NCBI RefSeq assembly: GCF_029894425.1
Contig: NZ_JARXYJ010000001.1
Coordinates: 434,001-498,000 of the forward strand
Length of the DNA: 64,000 nt
Reading direction: 5' to 3'
From: Streptomyces sp. SAI-127
GTDB lineage: Bacteria; Actinomycetota; Actinomycetes; Streptomycetales; Streptomycetaceae
The stretch's first letter is position 1; every line of letters begins with the position of its first letter. The notes beneath the pieces are model-generated. The model saw nothing but the letters and a program-made list of their open reading frames with translations. It was not told the DNA's origin and searched no databases. This document shows, piece by piece, positions 18,235 through 25,955 of the stretch. The position numbers and the translations under genes are program-made.

Positions 18235-19080
18235 ATGGTGCTCGCGCTAGATGTCCGGGAACGGTTTGCCGCACTGCGGCTGCCGAGTGCTGCGAACGGC
18301 CTTGCCGGACAGCAACCGCTGCTGCGGGAAGAGGAGTTAGCGGCCGAACCGCTGAAGTGGCTGAAATATCTGGTGCTGGCACGCACGGGCCTCGAGTCCC
18401 TGAAGACGATCGAGGAGCAGGTCAAGCGGTTCGACCTGTCCCAGGTCGACGAAGCGGTGCAGTGGACCACGGACCGGCTGGCGGGGAGAGGGCGGGACCA
18501 CATGGTCGTGATCAAGGTAGTCCCGTGGCACAGAGGAGCGCAGCTCGCGAACTGCCGCGTCTCCGACGTCGAGGAGGTCCCGGCCGCGTTTGCCCGGATC
18601 CGGGAGCAGAACGAGGGACTCAGGCACGAACTGTGGTGCTGCGATTCCTCGGTGGACACGAGCGGCTTCAACCTCGGCGGTCGGCTCACGGTACCCGGAC
18701 CGGATGGGGAGCAGGTGCTAGAGATGGTGTGGTACGCCAGCCCACGGCTCATCGAGAGCGTGACGCTGCCGGACTTCGACCGTCCGTATATACGGGCCGT
18801 ACGTACACGTCCCACCTGCACGTTCGACGTGCAGGTGATACATGTGCCATCCGCCTACCGGCGTGTCACGTCCCCCGAGGGTGTTCCTGACGACGGGCCG
18901 TGGCGGGGCGATTTCAGGGCTGTCGCCCGAGAACTGCATGAGCGCAGAGAGGCCATCGGGCGCCTTGCCCAGTGCCTGCGTGAAATAGGCGCCCAGGAAG
19001 CCTGCCTCTGCTTCAAGGTCAGTGACGGGCGGCTCACGGTCATCGACTGGGACACGGAAATCGAGAGCAGTGCCCGGTGA
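18235..19080 (+). CDS. Unknown protein, candidate detached ATP-grasp partner of the PPDK-like protein
   Basis: The 281-residue protein lies 39 bases after the PPDK-like gene, with GGAGG ahead of the ATG. It matches no family I recognise with certainty. Its layout recalls the ATP-grasp half of PEP synthase or PPDK: a strand with lysine in HMVVIKVVPWHRG, a strand-helix VSDVEEVPAAFARIREQ, an acidic strand ending EQVLEMVWYASPRLIES, and a C-terminal IGAQEACLCFKVSDG then LTVIDWDTEIES. The last segment resembles the region where ATP-grasp proteins place metal ligands. Because the neighbour has lost these residues, it may supply ATP phosphorylation in trans. This is inference. One TTA codon (residue 35). 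Confidence 0.55.
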   Translation: MVLALDVRERFAALRLPSAANGLAGQQPLLREEELAAEPLKWLKYLVLARTGLESLKTIEEQVKRFDLSQVDEAVQWTTDRLAGRGRDHMVVIKVVPWHRGAQLANCRVSDVEEVPAAFARIREQNEGLRHELWCCDSSVDTSGFNLGGRLTVPGPDGEQVLEMVWYASPRLIESVTLPDFDRPYIRAVRTRPTCTFDVQVIHVPSAYRRVTSPEGVPDDGPWRGDFRAVARELHERREAIGRLAQCLREIGAQEACLCFKVSDGRLTVIDWDTEIESSAR

Positions 19081-19114
19081 CGGATCGGGAACCGGAGCGA
19101 TATCGACACGGTCG

Positions 19115-19243
19115 TCACCGGCCGGTCTCGTCGGCATCGCCCTCCTCCCGGTCCCGGTCCTGTGCGCGCTGGCGACTGTAGTCCAGGATGATCTGCGCCG
19201 CCGTCAGAAGAACGCTGGACAGCGCGAGAACTGTGTCGACCAT
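19115..19243 (-). CDS. 42-residue single-helix membrane peptide
   Basis: ATG 19243 follows GGAGGGGA by 3 bases on the minus strand, a very good ribosome site. The peptide starts MVDTVLALSSVLLTAAQIIL, one hydrophobic helix, then a charged tail with RQRAQDRDREEGDADE. It lies antisense in the gap between the unknown gene (ending 19080) and the HIT gene. No family is recognised. Possible roles are a small membrane regulator or a type I toxin-like peptide; no antitoxin RNA can be shown from sequence. It is too short for normal gene callers. Confidence 0.55.
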   Translation of the reverse strand: MVDTVLALSSVLLTAAQIILDYSRQRAQDRDREEGDADETGR

Positions 19244-19258
19244 GTCTCCCCTCCAAGG

Positions 19259-19284
19259 ACTTGGCGGGCCTACGCCCGCCAAGT
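19259..19284. promoter_or_regulatory. Stable hairpin upstream of the 42-residue peptide
   Basis: A perfect 11-bp inverted repeat (ACTTGGCGGGC and its complement) with a 4-base loop starts 16 bases upstream of the small gene's start. It could terminate the plus-strand operon ending at 19080 or act in the leader of the minus-strand peptide gene. Confidence 0.6.
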
Positions 19285-19483
19285 CAGGAAAAGGAACAGG
19301 GCTGCCCAGGGCCTGCCCATGCCGTGACCAGCCGTGCCCGGGATATGCCCCAACCCCGGGCACCTCCATGAAACTTGTCCTCTGCACTTTGCGGACTCCA
19401 TGGGTTACTCTCCGCTGAATGTCGCCGACTCGTACGACCGTCCAGGCCCGATGCGTCGAGCGCACACCACCCCAGGAGGACGG

Positions 19484-20200
19484 GTGTCCGGACCGAACCT
19501 CGCTCCTCCGCACTGCGGGAGCATCGCTACGTGCCAGTTCTGTACGAAGGACTACGAGGGCCGGGTGATCCTGGAGACGGCGAACTTCGTCGCCATCGCT
19601 GGCCTGGGCCCTCTGGCGGAGGGGTATGTCCTAGTCGTGACCCGCGTTCATGTGTCCTGCATCGCGGCGGCGCCGACCGCGTGGGGGGACGAGCTGGAAG
19701 AACTCCGCCGGACGATCGCGACCGCTCAACGTGGCGTGTATGGAGCCTCGTTCTTCTTCGAGCACGGCCGAAGCGGAGCCTGCCTACCGGAGGGAGAGGG
19801 CGAGGACCACTGCTACCACGCGCATCTGCACCTGGTGGCGTCTGCGGTCGACCTGCCCGCGGCTGTCAGCCAGGATCATCGTCTCGTGCCGCTGCGTGAC
19901 TGGCAGCACCTCATCGACCACTACGCCCAGGACCCCCTGCCGTACATCATGGTCGAGCGCGCCAACGGCGGCATCGGGTATGTGCCGACCCCGAAGAAGC
20001 TGCCCCGGCACTATCTGCGGACGAAGACCGCCGAATTGCTGGGCGTCCCCGAACTCGCGGACTGGATGGCCTTCCCCCGGCTCGACGTGGTCGAACGAGG
20101 CCGGAGCCGGCTCAGCGCGGTGATAGCAGGAGCGGAGCCCCGGCGCAGTGGACACGGACACCCGGTTGACCAACCACCCGATCGATGGGACCAGCGCTGA
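19484..20200 (+). CDS. HIT-family (histidine triad) protein with N-terminal CxxC
   Basis: The 238-residue protein carries CQFC (C17, C20), a zinc pair usual in HIT proteins, a PLAEGYVLVVTRVHVSCI strand region like the HIT core, and the triad HAHLHL (H112, H114, H116). HIT proteins hydrolyse or transfer nucleotides on phosphoramidate, dinucleotide or adenylated substrates. The C-terminal 100 residues extend beyond a simple HIT domain. The GTG at 19484 has AGGAGG 4 bases upstream; ATG 19451 is an alternative. The stop overlaps the NUDIX start (TGATG), so the two are translationally coupled and probably act in one pathway. Confidence 0.85.
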   Translation: MSGPNLAPPHCGSIATCQFCTKDYEGRVILETANFVAIAGLGPLAEGYVLVVTRVHVSCIAAAPTAWGDELEELRRTIATAQRGVYGASFFFEHGRSGACLPEGEGEDHCYHAHLHLVASAVDLPAAVSQDHRLVPLRDWQHLIDHYAQDPLPYIMVERANGGIGYVPTPKKLPRHYLRTKTAELLGVPELADWMAFPRLDVVERGRSRLSAVIAGAEPRRSGHGHPVDQPPDRWDQR

Positions 20201-20697
20201 TGGCCGAGACGAAGGTTCAGTTCGCACAGAAGGCTGTGATCATCGAGGCGGGCAAAATTTTGCTGATCCGTAAGGGCGCCGGAGATCCCTACCAGCCGCT
20301 GAAGTGGGAGATCCCCGGGGGGCGGCTCGAAAGCGGCGAATCACTCGACGAGCACATCAAACGGGAGGTCAGGGAGGAGGTGGGGCTCGAGATCGAGGCC
20401 CACGAACCCCTTGCGATCTGGTCTTGGACGCTGAATACGCGTGCGGAGGTCCTCACGGTCGTCGCCGTCTCGCGTCGTTGCTCGGCTCTGACCACCGACA
20501 TCAGTCTGCAGAGCGAGGGTGATTGCATCGTGGAGAGCAACTGGGTCGATCTGTCGGACGTGCGGCATGTCGACCTCATTCCCAACGCTCGTGCGGCGAT
20601 TCTGGAGTCAATCGAGCTGGTGCGACGCAGGACAACTCCGCACGGCCCCGGTGGGGATACATACATCCGCCCTGCTGATCGCAGAGTGCCTCAGTGA
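20200..20697 (+). CDS. NUDIX hydrolase
   Basis: The 165-residue protein has a perfect Nudix box at residues 41-63 (GRLESGESLDEHIKREVREE followed by VGL), preceded by KWEIPGG. The family cleaves nucleoside diphosphates linked to another moiety, using Mg2+ held by the REVREE glutamates. The exact substrate cannot be read from sequence. It begins inside the stop codon of the HIT gene (TGATG). Its 3' end overlaps the STAND ATPase gene on the other strand by 7 bases. With MazG-like, PPDK-like and HIT neighbours it points to metabolism or clean-up of a modified nucleotide. Confidence 0.93.
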   Translation: MAETKVQFAQKAVIIEAGKILLIRKGAGDPYQPLKWEIPGGRLESGESLDEHIKREVREEVGLEIEAHEPLAIWSWTLNTRAEVLTVVAVSRRCSALTTDISLQSEGDCIVESNWVDLSDVRHVDLIPNARAAILESIELVRRRTTPHGPGGDTYIRPADRRVPQ

Positions 20698-23240
20698 CCT
20701 GACCACGGGGCGCGGACGCCCATGAGGGCCTCACGCACCTCATCCGCCTGAGGGTCGTTGAGCTCGTTAAACAGCGTGAGGGCCTCGGCCCAGGCAGTCC
20801 GGGCCGCCTCCACATGACCCAAGTCGAGTTGGGTTTGTGCCAGCTGGTGCAAGGTACACGCGATACCCCACCGGTCCTCGAGCCCCCGTCGGATCGCGAG
20901 CGCTTGGGCAAGATATTCCATGCCCTGCTGTACCTGTGCCGACTTAGAGTGCGACACACCCAGATTGTGCAGCGTCCGGCCTTCTCCCCAGTGATCCTGC
21001 ACTTCCCTGCGCAGCAGCAACGCGTCTGTGAGGTAGCCAATGGCGTGCGCGTGTTCGCCCAGGGACTGATATGCCTCGCCAAGGTTGTTCAAGCACCATG
21101 CTTGACCGTGCCGATCGGATATCTCTCGGCGCAGGTCCAGGGACTTTCGATAGGACTCGATGGCCAGATCGAAGCAACCGGTCTCACGCTGGGCGTTGCC
21201 CAGGCTATCCAGGGCTGAAGCCTGGCCCACGGTGTCGCCGATCGCAACGCGATTCATCAGCGCTTCCTGATGGAAGGCGACGGCCTCCTCGAACCGGCCC
21301 AGTTGCTTGCAGACCGTCCCAAGCCCGTTGAGCACGCGGCCTTCGCCGTACGGGTCCCCTGCGGCACGGGCGGCAGTGAGCGCCACCTCGTGGGTGGTGG
21401 TCCAGTCTGTCCAGTGCTTGCGGATGTTGAAGAACCCGCGTAGCACAACCGCAAGTTGCCAGGCCGGCACATGCAGGCCGTGCTCATCCGCCTGCACCAC
21501 GACCCGCGTCAGATTGGAGCGCTCGCTCTCGCACCATGCCATGGCCCTCGCGTAGTCGGCTAACACTGGGACCTCCGCCGGCTCCTCCAACGGGTGCAAT
21601 GGGAACGACTGTCGCTGCGGCATGATCATTCGGTTCGCGGATTCCGCCGCGTGCAAATACCAGGTGGCCAGGCGTTCGACTCCGGAACGGAGTTCCGCGG
21701 GCTCCTCCTGCTGCTCAGCACGTTCTTTGGCGTAGGAACGCAGCAGGTCATGGAAGCCGTAGCGGCCCGCTTCCCCTTCCTCGACGAGATGGTCGCGGAC
21801 CAGCGATGCCAGGCTGGCGCGTGCGGCATGCGGGGGCAGTCCGGCCAGCGCAGCCGCGGCGGGCATGGTGATGTCAGCGCCGGCCTGTACCCCCAGCAGT
21901 CTGAACATCCGAGCATCGGTGTCCTTGAGGCTCTTGTACGACCAGGAGAAGACCGACCTTACTGCAGTGGATTCGTCGTCGAGGCTCAACTCGTCGAGCC
22001 GGCCGGTCTCGTCCTCCAATTCCGCCACCAGGGACGCTAGTGACCGACGTGGGTGCGTGACCGCCCGTTCCCCTGCGATGCGCAGAGCCAACGGGAGATA
22101 AGAACACAGCCGTGACATCTCCATGAACTGAATCTCGTCATCGGGCCCGTTTCTAGCCGTCATCTCGCGCAGCAACTCCACCGATTCCAATTCGGAAAGC
22201 AGGTCGAGAGTGATACGGCGAGCCGAATGCGTCGTGGTCAATCCGGACAGTCGACTTCGGCTCGTCACCAGGACGAGGCAGTTCGCGGACGCGGGCAGCA
22301 GGGGCCGGACTTGATCAGGAGTCGCCGCGTTGTCCAGCACGACGAGCATACGTTTGTCGTGCAGCAACGTCCGGAAGAGCCCTGCCTTCTCGTCGACTCC
22401 ATCGGGGATCTTCTTCGGTGAGACTCCCAGGGCGCGCAAGAAGTAATCCAGAGCCTCGGCCGCGGTGACCGGGGCGGAGAAATCGTAACCGCGCAGGTTG
22501 ATGAAGAGGTCCCCATCGGGGAAACGCTCGCGTACTCGGTGGGCCCAGTGCACGGCCAGGGTTGTCTTGCCCGCTCCGGCAGTACCGTCGATGGCAGAAA
22601 TGATCACCGCCCTCGATGCTGGGTTCGTGTCTCGACCCAGCATGCGGTCCAGCTGGGTGATGGCGTCGTCCCGACCCACGAAGTCACCGATCGTCGTGGG
22701 CAGTTGCCTGGGAACGGGATCTGAGCGGCTCGGGCTCTGATGCGCGGTCCCTTGACGCTTAGGGCTGTCCGTGGGCATGTCCTGATCTAGGATTCCGGCC
22801 TTCCCGTTCAGCATCTGTGGTCCCGCCGCAAGGCGGCTTCGGGCGAGGTCGACGATTGCGGCCGCAATTTGCGTGAGGAGCCTCTCCTCCAGCCCTCGCT
22901 GACGGAAGTGGCTCAAGGAGTAGCCGTACACGTCGGCCGCTCGCGTTCTGCGTTCCACTGAGCGAAGGAACCGGATATCGCTGTCCAACCCGAACTCAGC
23001 GCGGAGCGCCTTCCGGTCCAGCTCCGTCAGTTCCGGCAGAATTTCCAGTAGAACATTGCGAACCAATTCACCTTGTCGTGTCGGCGGTCGGTCCAGAATA
23101 ATCAAGGCCAGCTTCTCGAAATGAGGAATGACTGGCAGAGGGTCCACGTCCAGGCGGACCGGCACACGGTCTCGTATTCGCTTCAACTCCGGTACGATGT
23201 CCGATACTTGGCCAGCATCCTGGATCGACATGACGTTCAT
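20691..23240 (-). CDS. STAND-family ATPase: N-terminal domain of unknown type, NB-ARC, C-terminal TPR
   Basis: The protein has 849 residues from ATG 23240. Residues 1-150 are helical and not recognised (LVRNVLLEILPELTELDRKA, RFLRSVERRTRAADVYGYSL). NB-ARC follows with P-loop GTAGAGKTT (219-227), Walker B RMLVVLDNAA and the CLVLVTSRSRLSGL sensor. After a winged-helix region come TPR repeats (for example ALDSLGNAQRETGCFDLAIE). STAND proteins are switches that oligomerise when the TPR part senses a signal; in streptomycetes they are regulators or defence sensors. No nuclease or protease effector motif is visible. A TTA codon lies at 21561-21563. The start is uncertain (ATG 23231 also possible). 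Confidence 0.88.
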   Translation of the reverse strand: MNVMSIQDAGQVSDIVPELKRIRDRVPVRLDVDPLPVIPHFEKLALIILDRPPTRQGELVRNVLLEILPELTELDRKALRAEFGLDSDIRFLRSVERRTRAADVYGYSLSHFRQRGLEERLLTQIAAAIVDLARSRLAAGPQMLNGKAGILDQDMPTDSPKRQGTAHQSPSRSDPVPRQLPTTIGDFVGRDDAITQLDRMLGRDTNPASRAVIISAIDGTAGAGKTTLAVHWAHRVRERFPDGDLFINLRGYDFSAPVTAAEALDYFLRALGVSPKKIPDGVDEKAGLFRTLLHDKRMLVVLDNAATPDQVRPLLPASANCLVLVTSRSRLSGLTTTHSARRITLDLLSELESVELLREMTARNGPDDEIQFMEMSRLCSYLPLALRIAGERAVTHPRRSLASLVAELEDETGRLDELSLDDESTAVRSVFSWSYKSLKDTDARMFRLLGVQAGADITMPAAAALAGLPPHAARASLASLVRDHLVEEGEAGRYGFHDLLRSYAKERAEQQEEPAELRSGVERLATWYLHAAESANRMIMPQRQSFPLHPLEEPAEVPVLADYARAMAWCESERSNLTRVVVQADEHGLHVPAWQLAVVLRGFFNIRKHWTDWTTTHEVALTAARAAGDPYGEGRVLNGLGTVCKQLGRFEEAVAFHQEALMNRVAIGDTVGQASALDSLGNAQRETGCFDLAIESYRKSLDLRREISDRHGQAWCLNNLGEAYQSLGEHAHAIGYLTDALLLRREVQDHWGEGRTLHNLGVSHSKSAQVQQGMEYLAQALAIRRGLEDRWGIACTLHQLAQTQLDLGHVEAARTAWAEALTLFNELNDPQADEVREALMGVRAPWSGH

Positions 23241-23432
23241 GGTGTCACACCACGACGGATCTGGGCAGAGCGAAGCAGCCTGCCAACCGCGCCGCCGTCG
23301 GCACTCCAGCAACAACTCGCCCATCGGACGGGAAGGCGAACTCGATCGCTCTCGACACCCTGCCCATCAGGGAAGCAGAACGCGGCGTGGCGGGAGTCTC
23401 CTGGAAGATCTTCGTCCACTTCCACGCCTGCT

Positions 23433-23664
23433 CAGTGAGCCTTTTCAGCGTTGCCGCTCCAGGGTGAGAACGGCGGCGGCGATTGACGTCATTCGATTCG
23501 GGCTGCACGGATCTCTGTGGAAGAGCCGCCATGCCTTCAGCCGCGCGATGCCGCGCTCGACCGGTGCCCGGGCTGAGGACAGCGCACGGTTGACGGCCTG
23601 TTGGGTGGGCGTGAGGTCACGGCCCGGCGGACGTCTGAGGGCTTTCGTCACCCACGAGCTGGCG
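23433..23664 (-). pseudogene. IS5-like transposase remnant, C-terminal 70 codons plus one IS end
   Basis: The segment encodes [20 protein letters not shown] then APVERGIARLKAW and [19 protein letters not shown], nearly the same as the C-terminus of the intact element at 25035-25914. It starts with the terminal repeat CAGTGAGCCTTTTCAGCG. Similarity breaks off at about 23664, one base before the ATG of the toxin frame. It is a truncated second copy in the same orientation as the intact IS. Confidence 0.85.
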
Positions 23665-23665
23665 C

Positions 23666-24187
23666 ATGGCCATGGGGGACACGGGTGGCCGCATCGACGC
23701 TCTGCTCCGTGGAATCGTAGGTGAATACCTCGGCAACTTCGAGGAAGCGGCCGGTCATTCGGCGGCTCTGGCCCAATTCGGATACCTCACGATGAGTGGT
23801 GGCGAATGGGACCACAAGCGGCAACTCCAGCAGAGGTTCGCCCTGGAGTCCTCGGACTTCCGAACGGAGATTCTGGCCAACGGCCCGGGAGGAAAGCTCC
23901 TCTACGATGTCTGGTCGAACATCCACTTCGGCTACGCAGGACGAGCTGCCGGGTTCGGCCGAGGCGAACTGATCGTGGGATCGCACGGGACCGGCGCAGC
24001 GTTCGGAGCGACAGACGAAGGGGGCGGTGACGACATATCGATCACCGTGGGAATGGATCTTTACGACCGGCTCGGTCCGGACATCACGGAAATGGACCTC
24101 CACCGAGCGATCGTGGACGCCATTCCCGGATGGCAGGCCGCTTCCGCAGGATCCGACGACAGCTGGGAATACAAGGTGATCCCGTGA
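23666..24187 (+). CDS. Polymorphic toxin type 44-like domain protein, probably truncated
   Basis: The 173-residue product contains GEWDHKRQLQQRF, LLYDVWSNIHFGYAGRAAGF and ISITVGMDLYDRLGPDITEMDLHRAI divided over its length. These match my knowledge of the type-44 (Ntox44, predicted RNase) C-terminal toxin domain. Such domains normally sit at the end of large secreted proteins, and here no delivery part exists. The frame begins at ATGs (23666, 23672) exactly where an IS remnant stops, so the N-terminus was probably lost in a deletion. The stop overlaps the start of a lipoprotein gene by 4 bases (GTGA), the usual toxin-immunity arrangement. Confidence 0.65.
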   Translation: MAMGDTGGRIDALLRGIVGEYLGNFEEAAGHSAALAQFGYLTMSGGEWDHKRQLQQRFALESSDFRTEILANGPGGKLLYDVWSNIHFGYAGRAAGFGRGELIVGSHGTGAAFGATDEGGGDDISITVGMDLYDRLGPDITEMDLHRAIVDAIPGWQAASAGSDDSWEYKVIP

Positions 24188-24798
24188 GAACAACGTTCCG
24201 GAACCGCAGCGTCCCTGCCGGCCTGATCGCCGTGCTGCTCGGCGTTCTTTCGGGCTGCGACGACCCGGAGTCCATCCCGGAGCCCGACATCGATCTGAGC
24301 GCCATGATCCTGCCCACGGCCGGGCTCACGGATGGCGAGTGCGGCGGCTCGTACGTCGACGTGAAGGACGGGGCGGGGTCCGGGGGCGACGCCCGGCTGT
24401 ATCACGCGACGCGCTGGTGGCGTACGGAACTCGGCTCCACGTCCGAGGGGTGCACCCTCGGGCAGTACGTCGGCTTCTACGGGGACACGGGGCGGGCGAA
24501 GGAGGTCTTCGGGCAGCAGTCTCCCGACAAGTACTACGCCAAGACGTGGCCGTGGAAGCCGAAGTTCGTCGACGCCCCCGAAGGGCTGAACGCCGACAGA
24601 ACCCAGGTGATCTGCCTGGACGGAGCTCCGGCGACCGGGTGCACCGAGTGGTACTACTGGGCGCAGTACGGGAAAGCCCTGTTCAAGATGTCGATGTCCC
24701 ATCTCGCGGGCGACCTTCCGAAAATCTCCGAAGGGGACTTCCTGCGGAACGTCCGTTCAGCGGACGCGCGGGTCGACGGGGTTCTCGGCTCCTTGTAG
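24184..24798 (+). CDS. Lipoprotein, candidate immunity protein for the upstream toxin domain
   Basis: The 204-residue protein begins at GTG 24184 with a signal peptide ending in the lipobox VLSGC (C25). The mature part is rich in Trp, Tyr and Gly, with paired Cys (DGECGGSY, EGCTLGQY, VICLDGA, TGCTEWYY). No family is recognised. It overlaps the toxin-domain gene by 4 bases, so the pair is translationally coupled. A surface-anchored protein encoded right behind a polymorphic toxin module is a natural immunity candidate, but the pairing is inference. An upstream ATG at 24130 lies inside the toxin gene and would spoil the signal peptide. Confidence 0.65.
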   Translation: MRTTFRNRSVPAGLIAVLLGVLSGCDDPESIPEPDIDLSAMILPTAGLTDGECGGSYVDVKDGAGSGGDARLYHATRWWRTELGSTSEGCTLGQYVGFYGDTGRAKEVFGQQSPDKYYAKTWPWKPKFVDAPEGLNADRTQVICLDGAPATGCTEWYYWAQYGKALFKMSMSHLAGDLPKISEGDFLRNVRSADARVDGVLGSL

Positions 24799-24907
24799 CA
24801 CGCAGGGCGGACCACCGCGGTGTGGCGGGAGCGGGACCGTCGGTCGTCCCGCTCCTCGTCGCGCCTGCGGTGATCGTCACAGGTTTCGGCTACCGCGCCG
24901 ATGTTCT

Positions 24908-25042
24908 TCAGCTGGACTTGAGGGCGGGGATGAAGGGGGTCCAGGCGGTGGCGGGGAGGAGGAGGGTGGGGCCGGTGGGGGTCTTGGAGTCGCGGACGGG
25001 GACGAGTCCGGGGATGTTGTCGGCGATCTCGACGCAGTGATG
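24908..25042 (-). pseudogene. DUF397-domain protein, C-terminal stump
   Basis: Minus-strand codons ending at TGA 24908 read CVEIADNIPGLVPVRDSK, then TGPTLLLPATAWTPF and a short end, the conserved C-terminus of actinobacterial DUF397 proteins. The N-terminal half is missing because the left end of the IS at 25035 interrupts it. DUF397 proteins usually pair with XRE regulators, but no such partner remains here. Confidence 0.8.
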
Positions 25043-25914
25043 TCTTCAGCGTTGCCGCTCCAGGGTGAGGACGGCGGCGGCGATTGACGTCATTCGATTC
25101 GGGCTGCACCGGGCCCTGCGGAAATTCCGCCATGACTTCAGCCGCGCGACGCCACGCTCGACCGGTGCCCGTGCTGCGGACAGCGCGCGGTTGACGGTCT
25201 GTTGCGTGGGTGTGAGGTCACGGCCCGGCGGGCGTCTGAGGGCCGTCGTCACCCACGGGCCGGCTCCCATATAGGCACGGTCAGCGAGAACCGGCACGCC
25301 CTGGCGCTCACAAATCCGGATGATCCTGTGGGTGCGGGCCGCAGTGAGGTCGTGCGCACGGCCGGGCAGTGCGGGCGAGATCCACAGCAGCCGCCCGGCA
25401 GGGTCGGTCACCACCTGCACGTTCACCCCGTGCCGGCGGTGCTTGTGAGAGAAGTCGGCCCGGCTGTCGCCGACCCGGTCGCACTCCGCAAGTGTGCCAT
25501 CCAACAGGACGTAGTCCGGATCGGCCTCACGCAGGGCACGCAGCAGGCAGGGCGCGCGGTCGGCCAGCAGGTCGACGACGGCTGCCACGTAGGCGTGCGC
25601 GGTGCCGACGGAGATGCCGAACCCGGCAGCGGGCTGGGCGAGGGTGTCGTGCCGACGCAGGTACACCAAACCGACCAGGGCACGCTGGTGCGGCGGGAGC
25701 TTGCAGCGGCGGTCACCCTCGCGGGTGACGATAAGCATCGTGACCCACTCGACCAGGGCATGAGGCAGGTCGAGTGCGGCAGAATACGGAACCAACGCGG
25801 CTCCTGTGCCTGTGGGTTGAGACTTCGAACACCTCCCCCAACGGCACGGGAGCCTCGTGCGTTGCGTGACCGCCGGTGTCACCCGATCAGTGGCCACTCT
25901 GAAACAGCTCAGTG
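25035..25914. mobile_element. Apparently complete 0.88 kb IS5-like insertion sequence
   Basis: Imperfect terminal inverted repeats of about 23 bp bound the element: CAGTGATGTCTTCAGCGTTG on the left, and the complement of CACTGAGCTGTTTCAGAGTG on the right (25892-25914). The right repeat matches the left end of the remnant at 23433 even better (18 of 23). One transposase gene fills the element. No target duplication could be identified. It cuts a DUF397 gene on the left and ends 41 bases before the broken membrane-protein gene on the right. Confidence 0.75.
25046..25795 (-). CDS. IS5-like (DDE_Tnp_4) transposase
   Basis: The frame is intact over about 249 codons from TTG 25795 (GGAG just upstream). 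An HTH region contains [19 protein letters not shown] and [15 protein letters not shown]. The DDE core includes [56 protein letters not shown] and [16 protein letters not shown]. The catalytic Asp in LLDGT, Asp in LADRAY and Glu in VERG are all present, so the enzyme may be active. An ATG at 25897 would extend it into the terminal repeat and is rejected. Confidence 0.87.
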   Translation of the reverse strand: MVPYSAALDLPHALVEWVTMLIVTREGDRRCKLPPHQRALVGLVYLRRHDTLAQPAAGFGISVGTAHAYVAAVVDLLADRAPCLLRALREADPDYVLLDGTLAECDRVGDSRADFSHKHRRHGVNVQVVTDPAGRLLWISPALPGRAHDLTAARTHRIIRICERQGVPVLADRAYMGAGPWVTTALRRPPGRDLTPTQQTVNRALSAARAPVERGVARLKSWRNFRRARCSPNRMTSIAAAVLTLERQR

Positions 25915-25955
25915 ATTTTCCCGCCGCGCAATCCCTTGGAGAGAGAGAAGGACGA

